64,000 nt of DNA from Ferruginibacter sp. (GTDB lineage Bacteria > Bacteroidota > Bacteroidia > Chitinophagales > Chitinophagaceae), in the NCBI GenBank assembly GCA_028288705.1, contig JAQBNH010000019.1, forward strand, positions 310,001 to 374,000, read 5' to 3'. A program made the position numbers and the translations under genes. Position 1 is the first letter of the stretch; each line of letters opens with the position of its first letter. Positions 7,050 to 15,419 of this stretch are shown here, one piece after another. The notes under the pieces are model-generated. The model was not told where the DNA came from, did no database searches, and saw only the letters and a list, made by a program, of their open reading frames with translations.

Positions 7050-9206
7050 ATGAGAAAATTATTCATGCTGTGCATTATCAGCATTTCTGTACTCCATACT
7101 TATGGGCAGGAAAATCTCCGGCTCCTGATAAAAAATGCCGAAACAAACCTGCCACTGGCCGGGGCTACGGCTTATATCGCTGCCATCAATAAAACCGCTG
7201 TTGCAGATAGCAACGGGGTAATTGTATTAACTAATTTGCCTGCAGGAAATTATAGCCTGCTGCTGAGCTTCACCGGCATGGGCGAACAGGAAATTAATCT
7301 GTCAGTCCCGCAGCCTTCCAACGAACCTTATCTGGTAACCATGCAGGCCGCTGAAGAAGAAGAAGAGGAAGTGATTGTTTCCGCAACGCGCATGAGCCGC
7401 TCCATCGCCGATATCCCTACACGGGTGGAAACCATTTCCGGCGAAGAGATCACGGAGAAAGGAAATATGAAACCCGGAGAGATCCGGATGATGCTCAACG
7501 AAAGCACGGGCATTCAAACGCAACAGACTTCTGCCACGTCCAATAATTCTTCGATCAGGATACAGGGACTGGACGGACGTTATACACAGATCTTAAAAGA
7601 TGGCTTCCCGATGTACGCCGGTTTTTCCGGTGGGTTGAGCCTGATGCAAATCGCACCGCTGGATTTAAAACAGGTGGAAGTGATCAAAGGATCTTCGTCT
7701 ACCCTTTACGGTGGGGGAGCTATTGCCGGGCTGGTAAACCTGGTTTCTAAAGTGCCCGGCGCGAAACGGGAACTGAGTTTTGTCACAAATATTACGTCGG
7801 CACTGGGCCTGGACCTCAGTGCTTTTTACAGCGAGAAATATACAACAACCGGCCTCACTGTTTTTGCTTCGCGCAACACAGGCAAGGCCTACGATCCGGC
7901 AGGTATCGGCCTTACTGCGATTCCTGAATTTGAACGTTACACCATCAACCCGAAATTATTTGTCTATGGGAAAAAGACAAACGCCAATATCGGGCTGAGT
8001 TTTATCAGTGAAGACCGCACGGGAGGAAGTATGGAATATATTAACAACAATACGCCCGGTTATTTTGAAACCAACGAAACAAAACGGGTCACCGGCCAGC
8101 TGGATCTGCAGCATCAGCTTTCCGCAAACAATACATTAAACCTGAAAAGCAGTTTGTCTGATTTTAACCGGCAGATCGCGATTCCCGGATATTTGTTTGA
8201 AGGCCGCCAGCGATCATCCTATACAGAACTCAATTTCACGGCGAAAAAAGCCCGGAGTTTCTGGATCGGCGGCGTTAATTTCTTAACTGATCTCTTTAAA
8301 GAAAAAAGGCATGGCAGTGCCTCTTTGCGCGATTACGATAATCAAACGATCGGTGCATTTGTGCAAAATACCTGGAACCCTGTCAGCAGGTTTTCTTTAG
8401 AAACAGGCTTGCGTGCAGATCATACCAACCCTTACGGCTGGTCGCTTTTGCCGCGTGTAGCTGCCATGCTGAAGGCTTCTCCCAAACTCACGATCCGGCT
8501 GGGCGCCGGGCTGGGCTATAAAACCCCGACCTTGTTTAACGAAGACGCAGAGAAAGTACAGTTTCAACAAGTCCTGCCGGTGAATGAGCAGCTCCTGAAC
8601 AATGAGCGGTCAGCCGGCAGCAATCTCGATGTCAATTTCCGAACAAAAATAGGGGAGGTGGGCTTTGCATTAAATCAATTGTTCTTTTTTACCCAACTCG
8701 ATCAGCCGCTCGTGTTAGCGGCAACCAGCTCCGGATCAAGTGAATTTGTAAATGCTACAGGCCATATCGATACGCGGGGCATGGAAACGAATATGCGTTT
8801 CAGTTATGATCATTTCAAATTGTTTATTGGTTATACCTACGCGGATGTGAATACGCATTTCGATGGAAAAAAGGAATGGCTGCCCTTAACGGCCCGGCAT
8901 CGCCTCAACAATGTATTGATGTACGAGATCGAAAACAAGATCAAGATTGGCGTGGAAGCCTATTATTTCAGTCCGCAAAAACTGAATGACGGCGCCCGCG
9001 GGAAAGCCTACTGGCTGAGTGGCATGATGGCGGAAAAACTCTGGAACAAATTTTCCCTGTTTGTAAATTTTGAAAACATTTTTGATACCCGCCAGACAAA
9101 CTTCGATACGATCTACACCGGCACGATCAGCAACCCGCAGTTCCGGGATATCTATGCACCGGTGGATGGGTTTGTGGTGAATGGCGGTTTGAAGATCCGG
9201 TTGTAA
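7050..9206 (+). CDS. TonB-dependent receptor
   Basis: This outer-membrane active transporter is 718 residues long from the ATG at 7050, whose product begins with a proper signal peptide (MRKLFMLCIISISVLHTYGQ). A longer in-frame extension upstream overlaps the preceding gene and is not used. A carboxypeptidase-regulatory-like domain follows (LLIKNAETNLPLAGATAYI), then an acidic linker, then the plug (VIVSATRMSRSIADIPTRVE through QVEVIKGSSSTLYGGGAIAG), then the beta-barrel ending in an aromatic-poor IRL. The substrate is not visible. Its place between two small Cys-rich metal-type proteins suggests copper or another metal chelate. Confidence 0.93.
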   Translation: MRKLFMLCIISISVLHTYGQENLRLLIKNAETNLPLAGATAYIAAINKTAVADSNGVIVLTNLPAGNYSLLLSFTGMGEQEINLSVPQPSNEPYLVTMQAAEEEEEEVIVSATRMSRSIADIPTRVETISGEEITEKGNMKPGEIRMMLNESTGIQTQQTSATSNNSSIRIQGLDGRYTQILKDGFPMYAGFSGGLSLMQIAPLDLKQVEVIKGSSSTLYGGGAIAGLVNLVSKVPGAKRELSFVTNITSALGLDLSAFYSEKYTTTGLTVFASRNTGKAYDPAGIGLTAIPEFERYTINPKLFVYGKKTNANIGLSFISEDRTGGSMEYINNNTPGYFETNETKRVTGQLDLQHQLSANNTLNLKSSLSDFNRQIAIPGYLFEGRQRSSYTELNFTAKKARSFWIGGVNFLTDLFKEKRHGSASLRDYDNQTIGAFVQNTWNPVSRFSLETGLRADHTNPYGWSLLPRVAAMLKASPKLTIRLGAGLGYKTPTLFNEDAEKVQFQQVLPVNEQLLNNERSAGSNLDVNFRTKIGEVGFALNQLFFFTQLDQPLVLAATSSGSSEFVNATGHIDTRGMETNMRFSYDHFKLFIGYTYADVNTHFDGKKEWLPLTARHRLNNVLMYEIENKIKIGVEAYYFSPQKLNDGARGKAYWLSGMMAEKLWNKFSLFVNFENIFDTRQTNFDTIYTGTISNPQFRDIYAPVDGFVVNGGLKIRL

Positions 9207-9286
9207 ATGCGGAACGCAGGCATTATGGAAATGGAATGGCGGATGCCTGGAAGCGGAAAGGCTGATTATCAGGATTGAAAGAGATG

Positions 9287-9496
9287 TTAGCGGAAGTGAT
9301 CCTTTGGGTGCTTGATGAGGTAGATGATAAAAATAATCAGTTGCCCGATGAAAAAAGCTATAATCGATTTAACAACTGATGTGAAGAGGATTTGTTCACC
9401 ACCGGCACTTGTATTGGTTGAAACAAAGACGACGGTTAGTAACGCCAGGAAAATTGTCCAGCCGATAGCAATTTTAAGATATGATTTAGCTGTCAT
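9287..9496 (-). CDS. Small two-helix membrane protein, unknown function
   Basis: The 69-residue protein has two hydrophobic segments (about residues 9-25 and 39-60) and a basic C-terminus (IKHPKDHFR). I do not recognise the family. The composition is that of a genuine inner-membrane protein rather than a shadow frame. It stands alone on the minus strand after the TonB receptor. Confidence 0.5.
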   Translation of the reverse strand: MTAKSYLKIAIGWTIFLALLTVVFVSTNTSAGGEQILFTSVVKSIIAFFIGQLIIFIIYLIKHPKDHFR

Positions 9497-9875
9497 TTTC
9501 TTCCAGTATTAGTATGCGACCCCATTTCCGCCAACAGGATTCATAGCCGCAATCAACAGCTTTCCTTTCGGCGTTCCAACAAATATAACCGATTGCCGTA
9601 ACCGAACGAAGTGTAGTCACCCAGGTTAAGAACATCATCGCACGTCATTCACAAAACAGCATCTTTATGGGAGGCAAATAAAGCAGCTCAGCGAGCCAAT
9701 TGCTATTCCTATGCTGTGCTTTGCTCGTTTGGGAATCACTATGACTTTGCGCAATGCGCTGTATTGTCCTTTTCCCGAGTTAGACCCGACAGACCCAAGA
9801 TATCTGTGGCGCTATGATATTGGTAAATTATTTTATATATTTAAGTACTTCACATTCATCCCAAAACTTACTGAA
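9497..9875. other. 379-bp stretch without a convincing gene
   Basis: This lies between the small membrane protein and the Hcp-like gene. An open frame enters from 9711 but has no family-like content before the signal peptide at 9876. A segment near 9740-9770 resembles one at 10669-10701 downstream of the same gene (both begin TATGACT and end in TCC), possibly a decayed repeat. Confidence 0.4.
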
Positions 9876-10571
9876 ATGAAAAAGATCGTTATTCCCCTGC
9901 TGCTGCTCTGTATGTCATATGCCAACGCCCAGGTGGGCATCGGTACAACGACCCCTAACAACAATGCGGTGCTGGATATGGTCAGCAGCAATAAGGCCGT
10001 GCTTATCCCCCGTGTGGCAGATACCGCCAATATTGCCAGCCCGGCCGAGGGCATGATGATCTACAATAAGAACAGCAAAGCGCCCTTCTTTCATAATGGC
10101 AATCAATGGCTGTCGCTCGGTGCGAGGCTTCCCTCCCTGCAACCAACTGCCGGCGCTGTGCTAAAATATTATGTGAATGGGCCCGGATTCTCAATGGGAG
10201 AAAATGATGCGACCTCCGCACAAGTAGGGGCTGGTTTCGGAGCTTCTTATTCAGGTAATTCCGTCTCCTCTTCCAGTGAATTTGTATTTACCAAAATCCT
10301 GGATGTAAACAGCAAGGCATTTAACCTGGCCACTTTAACCAGTAGCGGCCCCTATACCATCGAATTTAAATTCTATGCCGCAAATTCGGCCGTGCCGTAC
10401 TTATCCTACCAGCTGAAAAACGCTTATTTCTCCGGCTACGCTGTGTCCAGCGGGGGCGACACGCCATTCGAATCTATTTCCGTTTTCTATGAAAATTATG
10501 GCTTCAAAGATTGGGTGAATAACGTGGAGTTTGGTTACAACGCTAAAACCCATACGGTCACAACTTATTAG
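9876..10571 (+). CDS. Secreted protein with tail-fibre-like N-terminus and Hcp/TssD-like C-terminus
   Basis: From the ATG at 9876 the 231-residue product has a signal peptide (MKKIVIPLLLLCMSYANAQ). Next comes the VGIGTTTPNNNAVLDM motif common at the N-terminus of Bacteroidota surface and fibre-like proteins, and then a beta-rich C-terminal domain. The last ~100 residues (ILDVNSKAFNLATL..., SYQLKNAYFSGYAVSSGGD followed by PFESISVFYENYGF) resemble the Hcp tube protein, including its strand-rich SGGD-P-ES signature. Hcp proteins are normally not Sec-exported, so this is either an exported Hcp-fold adhesin or a diverged T6SS-derived protein. No other T6SS gene is in the window. Confidence 0.65.
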   Translation: MKKIVIPLLLLCMSYANAQVGIGTTTPNNNAVLDMVSSNKAVLIPRVADTANIASPAEGMMIYNKNSKAPFFHNGNQWLSLGARLPSLQPTAGAVLKYYVNGPGFSMGENDATSAQVGAGFGASYSGNSVSSSSEFVFTKILDVNSKAFNLATLTSSGPYTIEFKFYAANSAVPYLSYQLKNAYFSGYAVSSGGDTPFESISVFYENYGFKDWVNNVEFGYNAKTHTVTTY

Positions 10572-10773
10572 CATCCCGGCCACCTGCTTCATAAACGCTT
10601 GCTTCATTATGATGATATTCGCTACGGAACGTTTATGGCTGTTTTGTGAATGCGCCTGGCGGCAAAAGTATGACTCTCCGCATGGCGTAAATACTTTGTC
10701 CTGCGGTCGTTTTTTTTACTTAACATATGTGGAAAAGGACTGAGGTTGTGTCTTAGGGCAACAATTCATAGAT

Positions 10774-11481
10774 ATGCGTTATTTAGCAATCGTTCTCCTC
10801 AGTCTTTCTATTGTGGGCTGCCAGCAGTCAAAGAGCAAACAAATTTCAACTCAACAAAATTCACCGAAGAGAATACCTGAAAGCACCTATGCTGAAATGA
10901 AGGACAGCATTGCAGCTGGCAGGCAAAGGCTTTCTGCGAAGTATAATGAATCGGGATCTGATCCAATTCGCCTTCATGCTGACTTAGTTGATTTTTGGGT
11001 AACCAACATTAGCAACACGCTTTTTCTTAAATGGGAAAATACTCCCTGGGATTTCAATGGAACAACGGCTATCCCAAAACAGGGAACCATTGCCTGCGGT
11101 TATTTTGTAACAACAGTTCTGCGGGATATGGATCTTAAGATTAACAGAACCAAATTAGCGGTTTGTCCCTCATCGGTAATGATGAAAACGCTGACTCCCC
11201 GGCAAAGCTTGATGAATTTGAGCTACGGAAATTTATCTGAGTTTGATGATACATTGAAAAGTCTAGGCAAAGGAGTCTACATTATTGGCCTGGATTTTCA
11301 CACCGGCTTTCTCATTAATGATGGAAAAGACAACTGGTTTATTCATTCTAATTATATACGAAGACAGGGGGTGACCAAAGAACCTGTTTCAAATTCGATT
11401 GCCCTAAGGTCTTCTAAAACAAAATGGGTAATATCTTTAACCAGGGACAGGGATTTTATGCAGAAATGGCTGAAAGGTTAA
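10774..11481 (+). CDS. Lipoprotein with possible NlpC/P60-like fold
   Basis: The 235-residue protein has a lipoprotein signal peptide (LSIVGC, Cys16). In the mature part ACGYFVTTVLRDMD, DFHTGFLIND and WFIHSNY occur in the order and spacing expected for the Cys, His and third polar residue of NlpC/P60-type papain-like hydrolases, so a cell-wall or amide hydrolase is possible. The match is weak and no close family is recognised. It stands alone. Confidence 0.6.
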   Translation: MRYLAIVLLSLSIVGCQQSKSKQISTQQNSPKRIPESTYAEMKDSIAAGRQRLSAKYNESGSDPIRLHADLVDFWVTNISNTLFLKWENTPWDFNGTTAIPKQGTIACGYFVTTVLRDMDLKINRTKLAVCPSSVMMKTLTPRQSLMNLSYGNLSEFDDTLKSLGKGVYIIGLDFHTGFLINDGKDNWFIHSNYIRRQGVTKEPVSNSIALRSSKTKWVISLTRDRDFMQKWLKG

Positions 11482-11499
11482 TGGAAGGGTTTTAAGAAA

Positions 11500-11708
11500 T
11501 GAAGCACAACAGCATTCAAATCAAGATTCTTACGAGCGGCAATCAAAACAGATAAAATTGATTGCCGCAAGTGGCGGAAGTATAACGGCAAGTCCTGAAT
11601 TCCTAAATGCCATTCAACGACGGCTATGTTGAATTGGACATAAAAATCAAGACTCACACCGGAGATATCCAACTCCGCCTGGAGGAAGGGTTAATGCGGT
11701 GTTATGGG
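11500..11708 (+). pseudogene. Possible frameshifted gene remnant
   Basis: Two short frames join in a coding-like way. One runs through IAASGGSITASPEFLNAIQ and stops near 11640. The other begins at 11605-11607 within the overlap and reads DGYVELDIKIKTHTGDIQLR up to a TGA at 11712. A single-base slip would connect them. No family is recognised, so this is a weak proposal. Confidence 0.2.
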
Positions 11709-11721
11709 CCCTGATTCATAT

Positions 11722-12225
11722 TCAGCGAACTGCTTTTTTATCCATAAAAGCTGACGTAAAGTAAATCTTCATATTGTCCGCTGCTGTTGCATCGCGATAA
11801 CCTGTGATGTCAATTTTTCTTATTCTATAGTAATTGACGGTTTGTTTAAAGATAAAACTGTAGGCTTTTTCAAGTGCTATTTTATCTGTCCTGGTAATGG
11901 GGTAGGTGAAAGTATTATCCGATACCGCAATCAGGGTATCCGTTCTGGTAAGTGTTCCATTTGAGGAATAATAGAAATTCAATTTCGTCCAATTGTACGG
12001 ACATGACTCATTCGACTCTACATAAAGCTGGCTTTGCAATTCATCCAATCTAAAGGTATTCACCAAAATGCCTGCGCAGCCACAACATCCATCTTTAACC
12101 AGTTTAACATTAAATCTCGTGTTATCTGACGGTTCTGTTCCACTAGTGATAAGCGAGAAATTTGTTGTTCCGCATGACATAAGAAACGCAAGGAATAATA
12201 TGGTTAGAATTTTAAGAAGTTTCAT
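11722..12225 (-). CDS. Lipoprotein of unknown function with CCGC motif
   Basis: The 167-residue product begins with a lipoprotein signal peptide (LAFLMSCGTT) and has a striking DGCCGCAG motif near residue 46 that could bind metal or form disulfides. The rest is beta-rich with many Tyr and Thr. I do not recognise a family. It is a monocistronic minus-strand gene. Confidence 0.6.
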   Translation of the reverse strand: MKLLKILTILFLAFLMSCGTTNFSLITSGTEPSDNTRFNVKLVKDGCCGCAGILVNTFRLDELQSQLYVESNESCPYNWTKLNFYYSSNGTLTRTDTLIAVSDNTFTYPITRTDKIALEKAYSFIFKQTVNYYRIRKIDITGYRDATAADNMKIYFTSAFMDKKAVR

Positions 12226-12515
12226 ACAGGGATGGGTTATACTAAAAATAACCGCTATATCCCATTCCTCAAAATTAACTATGGAACTAATAAATAAGAT
12301 CCGGGTAAGCCGGTTCAGTTCTTCATCGTTTAAGGGCTACTGCTCAAGTTCTTTTTTTCTTTCGAATATTATACACTCACGATAAAATGACTATTAGGAA
12401 TGGATGATTTCGAGCGCTGATAAATGTTGGGAATGATATATCGTTTGTTAGTGGGCCCGGAAACTGGCTTTAATAACTCTCAGTAGTTTCAACGCGTTTT
12501 TTCAAATGAGTAAGT

Positions 12516-12550
12516 GCCGTTAGTCGGGAGACCAGACGGCGGCGATCTCC
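12516..12550. repeat. Intergenic repeat copy 1 (GCCGTTAGTCGGGAGACC type)
   Basis: The 18-bp head matches copy 2 at 12608 at all but two or three positions. It ends in GATCTCC, which can pair with the GGGAGACC core, giving a short imperfect hairpin. Confidence 0.45.
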
Positions 12551-12607
12551 GAAAACCTAAGCCTGTTCAGGCCCGGATTTTTTACTTTTCACTTTGCATT
12601 TTTCAAC

Positions 12608-12656
12608 GCCGTTGACCGGGAGACCTACGTCCGGAATCATCGAAACGGGGGGCTCC
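12608..12656. repeat. Intergenic repeat copy 2 (GCCGTTGACCGGGAGACC type)
   Basis: Same orientation as copy 1, 92 bp downstream. GGGAG at 12618-12622 can pair with CTCCC at 12653-12657, so the copy keeps a stem although the interior differs. Confidence 0.45.
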
Positions 12657-12832
12657 CAACTGCCGCAAATAACTGATCTCTTCTACAATTTACTTTTCAA
12701 TTTGCCATCTTGCGCCTTCGCTCATTAGCGCCCTGGTTACTGTTTTTCTAAACACTTCACAGCCCTGGCCTTTGCTCCTTAGCCCCTTTGCCCGGAATGA
12801 TTACTTTTAACTTTTTACTTCACGGATTTGGC

Positions 12833-12840
12833 TAACTTTG
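12833..12840 (+). promoter_or_regulatory. -7 box TAACTTTG
   Basis: A perfect TAnnTTTG box ends 4 nt before the TTG start of the HYC_CC_PP-type gene, implying a nearly leaderless transcript. No -33 TTG is obvious at the usual spacing. Confidence 0.4.
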
Positions 12841-12844
12841 CCCT

Positions 12845-13228
12845 TTGAAAAAGTTCCTGCTCACGATATTGACCTTTTGCTACCTCATGGTATCCTCGGG
12901 CGTTGCCATGGAGATCCATTATTGCATGGGAAAAAAAGCAGGTGTTGATTTTTACAAGAGCAGTTCCGACAAATGCGGGCGCTGTGGGATGACGGACAAG
13001 AAATCCGGCTGCTGCAACGACGAACATAAATTCTACAAATTACAGGATGCGCATAAGATCAGCAGCAACGATGTTGACCTAACCTTCGACGCATGTTTAC
13101 CACAGCTGAATTATGCTGTTGACCAGCCTGCAGTCCTCCTGGAAACAACAGCAGCAGCTCCGTTAATTAATTCTCCGCCGGGATCTTCCGTCCCCTTATT
13201 TATTTTATACCGCGATTTCCGGATTTAG
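12845..13228 (+). CDS. HYC_CC_PP-type exported Cys-rich protein
   Basis: The 127-residue product has a signal peptide (MKKFLLTILTFCYLMVSSGVAM) followed by the three features that name this Bacteroidota family: HYCMGK near residue 25, a CGRCG...SGCC region near residues 44-57, and a C-terminal half with Pro pairs (SPPGSS). Start codon TTG. It precedes an HMA-domain protein by about 65 bp, so it probably belongs to a heavy-metal operon. Metal binding is inferred from the Cys and His content. Confidence 0.8.
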   Translation: MKKFLLTILTFCYLMVSSGVAMEIHYCMGKKAGVDFYKSSSDKCGRCGMTDKKSGCCNDEHKFYKLQDAHKISSNDVDLTFDACLPQLNYAVDQPAVLLETTAAAPLINSPPGSSVPLFILYRDFRI

Positions 13229-13293
13229 AAGAGGACATGTTTCCCTGCATCCGCAGGCCATTCAACCTAATCTTTATTCAACAAATTATTATT

Positions 13294-13836
13294 ATGAAAT
13301 CGCTTCTAGTAGCTTTTGCACTGTTTATTTCTGTTACGTCAAATGCCCAGGTAACACGCGTTAACCTGCAGGCCAGCGGACTCACCTGCAGCATGTGCAG
13401 CAACGCCATCAACACGGCTTTAAAAACACTGGACTATGTAGATAAAGTGTATGCCAACATTAAAACTTCTTCTTTCGATCTTAGCTTTAAACCCGGTGCC
13501 CGCGTGGATTTCGACGAGATCAAAAAGAAAGTGGAAGACGCCGGATTTTCTATCGCCAAAATGCAGGCAACTGTCCAGTTTAATAACCAGGCGATCCAGA
13601 AAGATGCACACGTGAGTACCAATGGCATGCTCCTCCATTTCGTCAATGCTTCCAATAAAACCTTGAACGGCACGCAAACACTGCAGATCGTAGATAAAGG
13701 CTATGTTTCTGCAAAAGCATTTAAGAAGAACCAGCTCACAACTACGATGGATTGTTATAAAACCGGCGTTGCAGGCTCCTGCTGCACGAAAACAGGCGTT
13801 AGTGCCGGTGCCCGCGTTTACCATGTAACGATTTAA
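13294..13836 (+). CDS. Periplasmic heavy-metal-associated (HMA) domain protein
   Basis: The 180-residue protein from the ATG at 13294 has a signal peptide ending at SNAQ and an HMA domain with the metal-binding GLTCSMC (Cys32, Cys35), followed by the beta-alpha-beta pattern typical of CopZ/MerP-like domains (VDKVYANIKTSSFDL..., FDEIKKKVEDAGFSI). The C-terminal half is not a second HMA domain and contains a further GSCC cluster. A periplasmic copper or other soft-metal carrier is likely. The longer frame from 13237 lacks a signal peptide at its start. Confidence 0.85.
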   Translation: MKSLLVAFALFISVTSNAQVTRVNLQASGLTCSMCSNAINTALKTLDYVDKVYANIKTSSFDLSFKPGARVDFDEIKKKVEDAGFSIAKMQATVQFNNQAIQKDAHVSTNGMLLHFVNASNKTLNGTQTLQIVDKGYVSAKAFKKNQLTTTMDCYKTGVAGSCCTKTGVSAGARVYHVTI

Positions 13837-13878
13837 CTAACCCGGCCGTCATCCATGATGCCGGTGCTAATTTTTTTT

Positions 13879-14691
13879 ATGAGAAGACTTTTTATCTTAC
13901 TCTGCTTCATCTCTGCGGAACGGGCGATGGCACAGGAACTCTTCGTTTATTCAGAGCCTGCGAGTAATATGTCCGCGAAGTCCATTGGCCTCCGGCTCAA
14001 TAATTATTTCATGCGGCAAACCCTTACAAGGGAAAATATGTACCAGCTGCAGCCGGAGATCATGGTGGGCCTGTCAAAAAAGATCATGCTGCACGGCGAA
14101 GCCTTTTTTAGCAACATGGATAAAAACTTTGCTCTGGAAGGCGGCTCGTTTTATGCCAAATACCGTTTCTTCAGCAACGATGATGTACACAGCCATTTTC
14201 GCATGGCCGCTTATGGAAAGATCGCGGTTAACAATGCGCTGGTCCACCACCCCGCGATTGATCTCAATGGCCATAACAGTGGTTACGAAGCGGGTATCGT
14301 GGCGACGCAGCTCATCAACAAATTTGCTTTTTCTGCAGGAGGTTCTGTTGTGCATGCGCTCGATAACAGCAACGGGCACAAATTTTACCTGCCGGAGAAA
14401 AATCGTAACGCGGTTTCCTACAACGTGGCGATCGGAAAATTGATGTTGCCAAAAGAATACGTGGATTACAACCAGGTAAACGTAAACCTGATGCTCGAAA
14501 TGCTCGGGCAGACAAACCTCGCCACCCGTAATCATTTCCTGGATCTTGCGCCATCTGTCCAGTTTATTTTCCTGAGTAAAATGCGGCTTGATATTGGCTA
14601 TCGTTACGCTGTGATCAAGGATTTGCAACGCTTGTACGATAACAGTTTTTTTGTAAGGTTTGAATACAATTTATTTAACGCCTTCAAATGA
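13879..14691 (+). CDS. Outer-membrane beta-barrel protein of the metal cluster
   Basis: The 270-residue product starts with a signal peptide (MRRLFILLCFISAERAMAQ) and reads ELFVYSEPASNMSAKSIGLR, a start that I associate with outer-membrane proteins in Bacteroidota copper/metal islands. Alternating hydrophobic strands and a C-terminal YNLFNAFK fit a barrel. It lies 42 bp after the HMA gene and is followed by a 24-residue small ORF and the DUF305 lipoprotein. An exporter or porin-like role in metal handling is inference. Confidence 0.65.
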   Translation: MRRLFILLCFISAERAMAQELFVYSEPASNMSAKSIGLRLNNYFMRQTLTRENMYQLQPEIMVGLSKKIMLHGEAFFSNMDKNFALEGGSFYAKYRFFSNDDVHSHFRMAAYGKIAVNNALVHHPAIDLNGHNSGYEAGIVATQLINKFAFSAGGSVVHALDNSNGHKFYLPEKNRNAVSYNVAIGKLMLPKEYVDYNQVNVNLMLEMLGQTNLATRNHFLDLAPSVQFIFLSKMRLDIGYRYAVIKDLQRLYDNSFFVRFEYNLFNAFK

Positions 14692-14696
14692 TCCCG

Positions 14697-14771
14697 ATGA
14701 AAAAAGTAACGGCGTTTTTCAGGTATATTTTCAAGGCGATCTTTTTACGTAAGAAAGATTGCTGCAAATAA
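14697..14771 (+). CDS. Candidate 24-residue small protein with C-terminal Cys pair
   Basis: ATG at 14697 begins 5 bp after the barrel gene and reads MKKVTAFFRYIFKAIFLRKK followed by DCCK and a TAA. It is basic and amphipathic with a terminal Cys-Cys. Its tight spacing within a metal operon (18 bp before the next gene) and sensible content make it a plausible small membrane-associated protein, but it is short enough to occur by chance. Confidence 0.4.
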   Translation: MKKVTAFFRYIFKAIFLRKKDCCK

Positions 14772-14789
14772 AATCATTAAATTCCCGGT

Positions 14790-15419
14790 ATGAAATACCT
14801 GATCCTCGTTTGCTCTGCGGCTGTTATGCTGACTGCCTGTAACGGAAATTCCGGCAAGCATGTCCACCTTTCTGCAGAAGATTCCCTCGCGATGAAAGCC
14901 AACCCGATGTTAGCGTCGATGACCGCTGGCATGGATAAAATGATGTCCATGAAAATGAGTGGTGACCCGGATTATGATTTCGCGGCGATGATGATCGCAC
15001 ATCACCAGGCAGCGATCGACATGAGTTTAGTGGAAATAGAAAAAGGAACAGATCCGGCGATTGTAGAAATGGCCAAAGCGATCAAGCTGGCACAGGTGAC
15101 AGAGATCAGCCGGATGGAAGCCTACCTCCGCAGCCGTACGGATATTGATGGATTAAACCTGTCGAAAGAGCAGGAGCCTGAGGCAATGTCCGGGATGATG
15201 TCGATGATGGACGCGATGAAAGGAGTAAAGAAAGGGACAACGATCGATCATGATTTTGTGCGGATGATGATCCCGCATCACCAGGGTGCGGTGCAAATGT
15301 CGAACGACTTGTTGAAAAACGGGAAGTCTGCCGAAATGAAAACACTGGCCAATGCCATCATCGCTGCACAAACAGCCGAGATCAACAGCTTCAACCAATG
15401 GCTGTCAGCTCATCCCTGA
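14790..15419 (+). CDS. DUF305 lipoprotein
   Basis: The 209-residue lipoprotein (AVMLTAC, Cys17) contains two copies of the DUF305 helical-hairpin unit. The first has MMIAHHQAAIDMS, the second MMIPHHQGAVQMS, each preceded by a Met-rich helix (DKMMSMKMSGDPDYDFA; GMMSMMDAMKG). DUF305 proteins are ferritin-like and commonly found in copper-resistance loci, where the His and Met residues could bind metal. It is the last gene of this plus-strand cluster and abuts the converging minus-strand gene with no gap. Confidence 0.85.
   Translation: MKYLILVCSAAVMLTACNGNSGKHVHLSAEDSLAMKANPMLASMTAGMDKMMSMKMSGDPDYDFAAMMIAHHQAAIDMSLVEIEKGTDPAIVEMAKAIKLAQVTEISRMEAYLRSRTDIDGLNLSKEQEPEAMSGMMSMMDAMKGVKKGTTIDHDFVRMMIPHHQGAVQMSNDLLKNGKSAEMKTLANAIIAAQTAEINSFNQWLSAHP

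Larger units (their letters stand above)
12226..12844. other. 619-bp intergenic stretch with degenerate repeats
   Basis: No convincing gene is seen. It contains the two GGGAGACC repeats described separately, several T-rich TTTACTTTT-type runs, and a duplicated phrase around 12711-12735 and 12769-12790 (CCTTcGCTC..TTAGCgCC versus CCTTtGCTC..TTAGCcCC). A TAACTTTG box lies at its right edge before the next gene. Confidence 0.5.
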
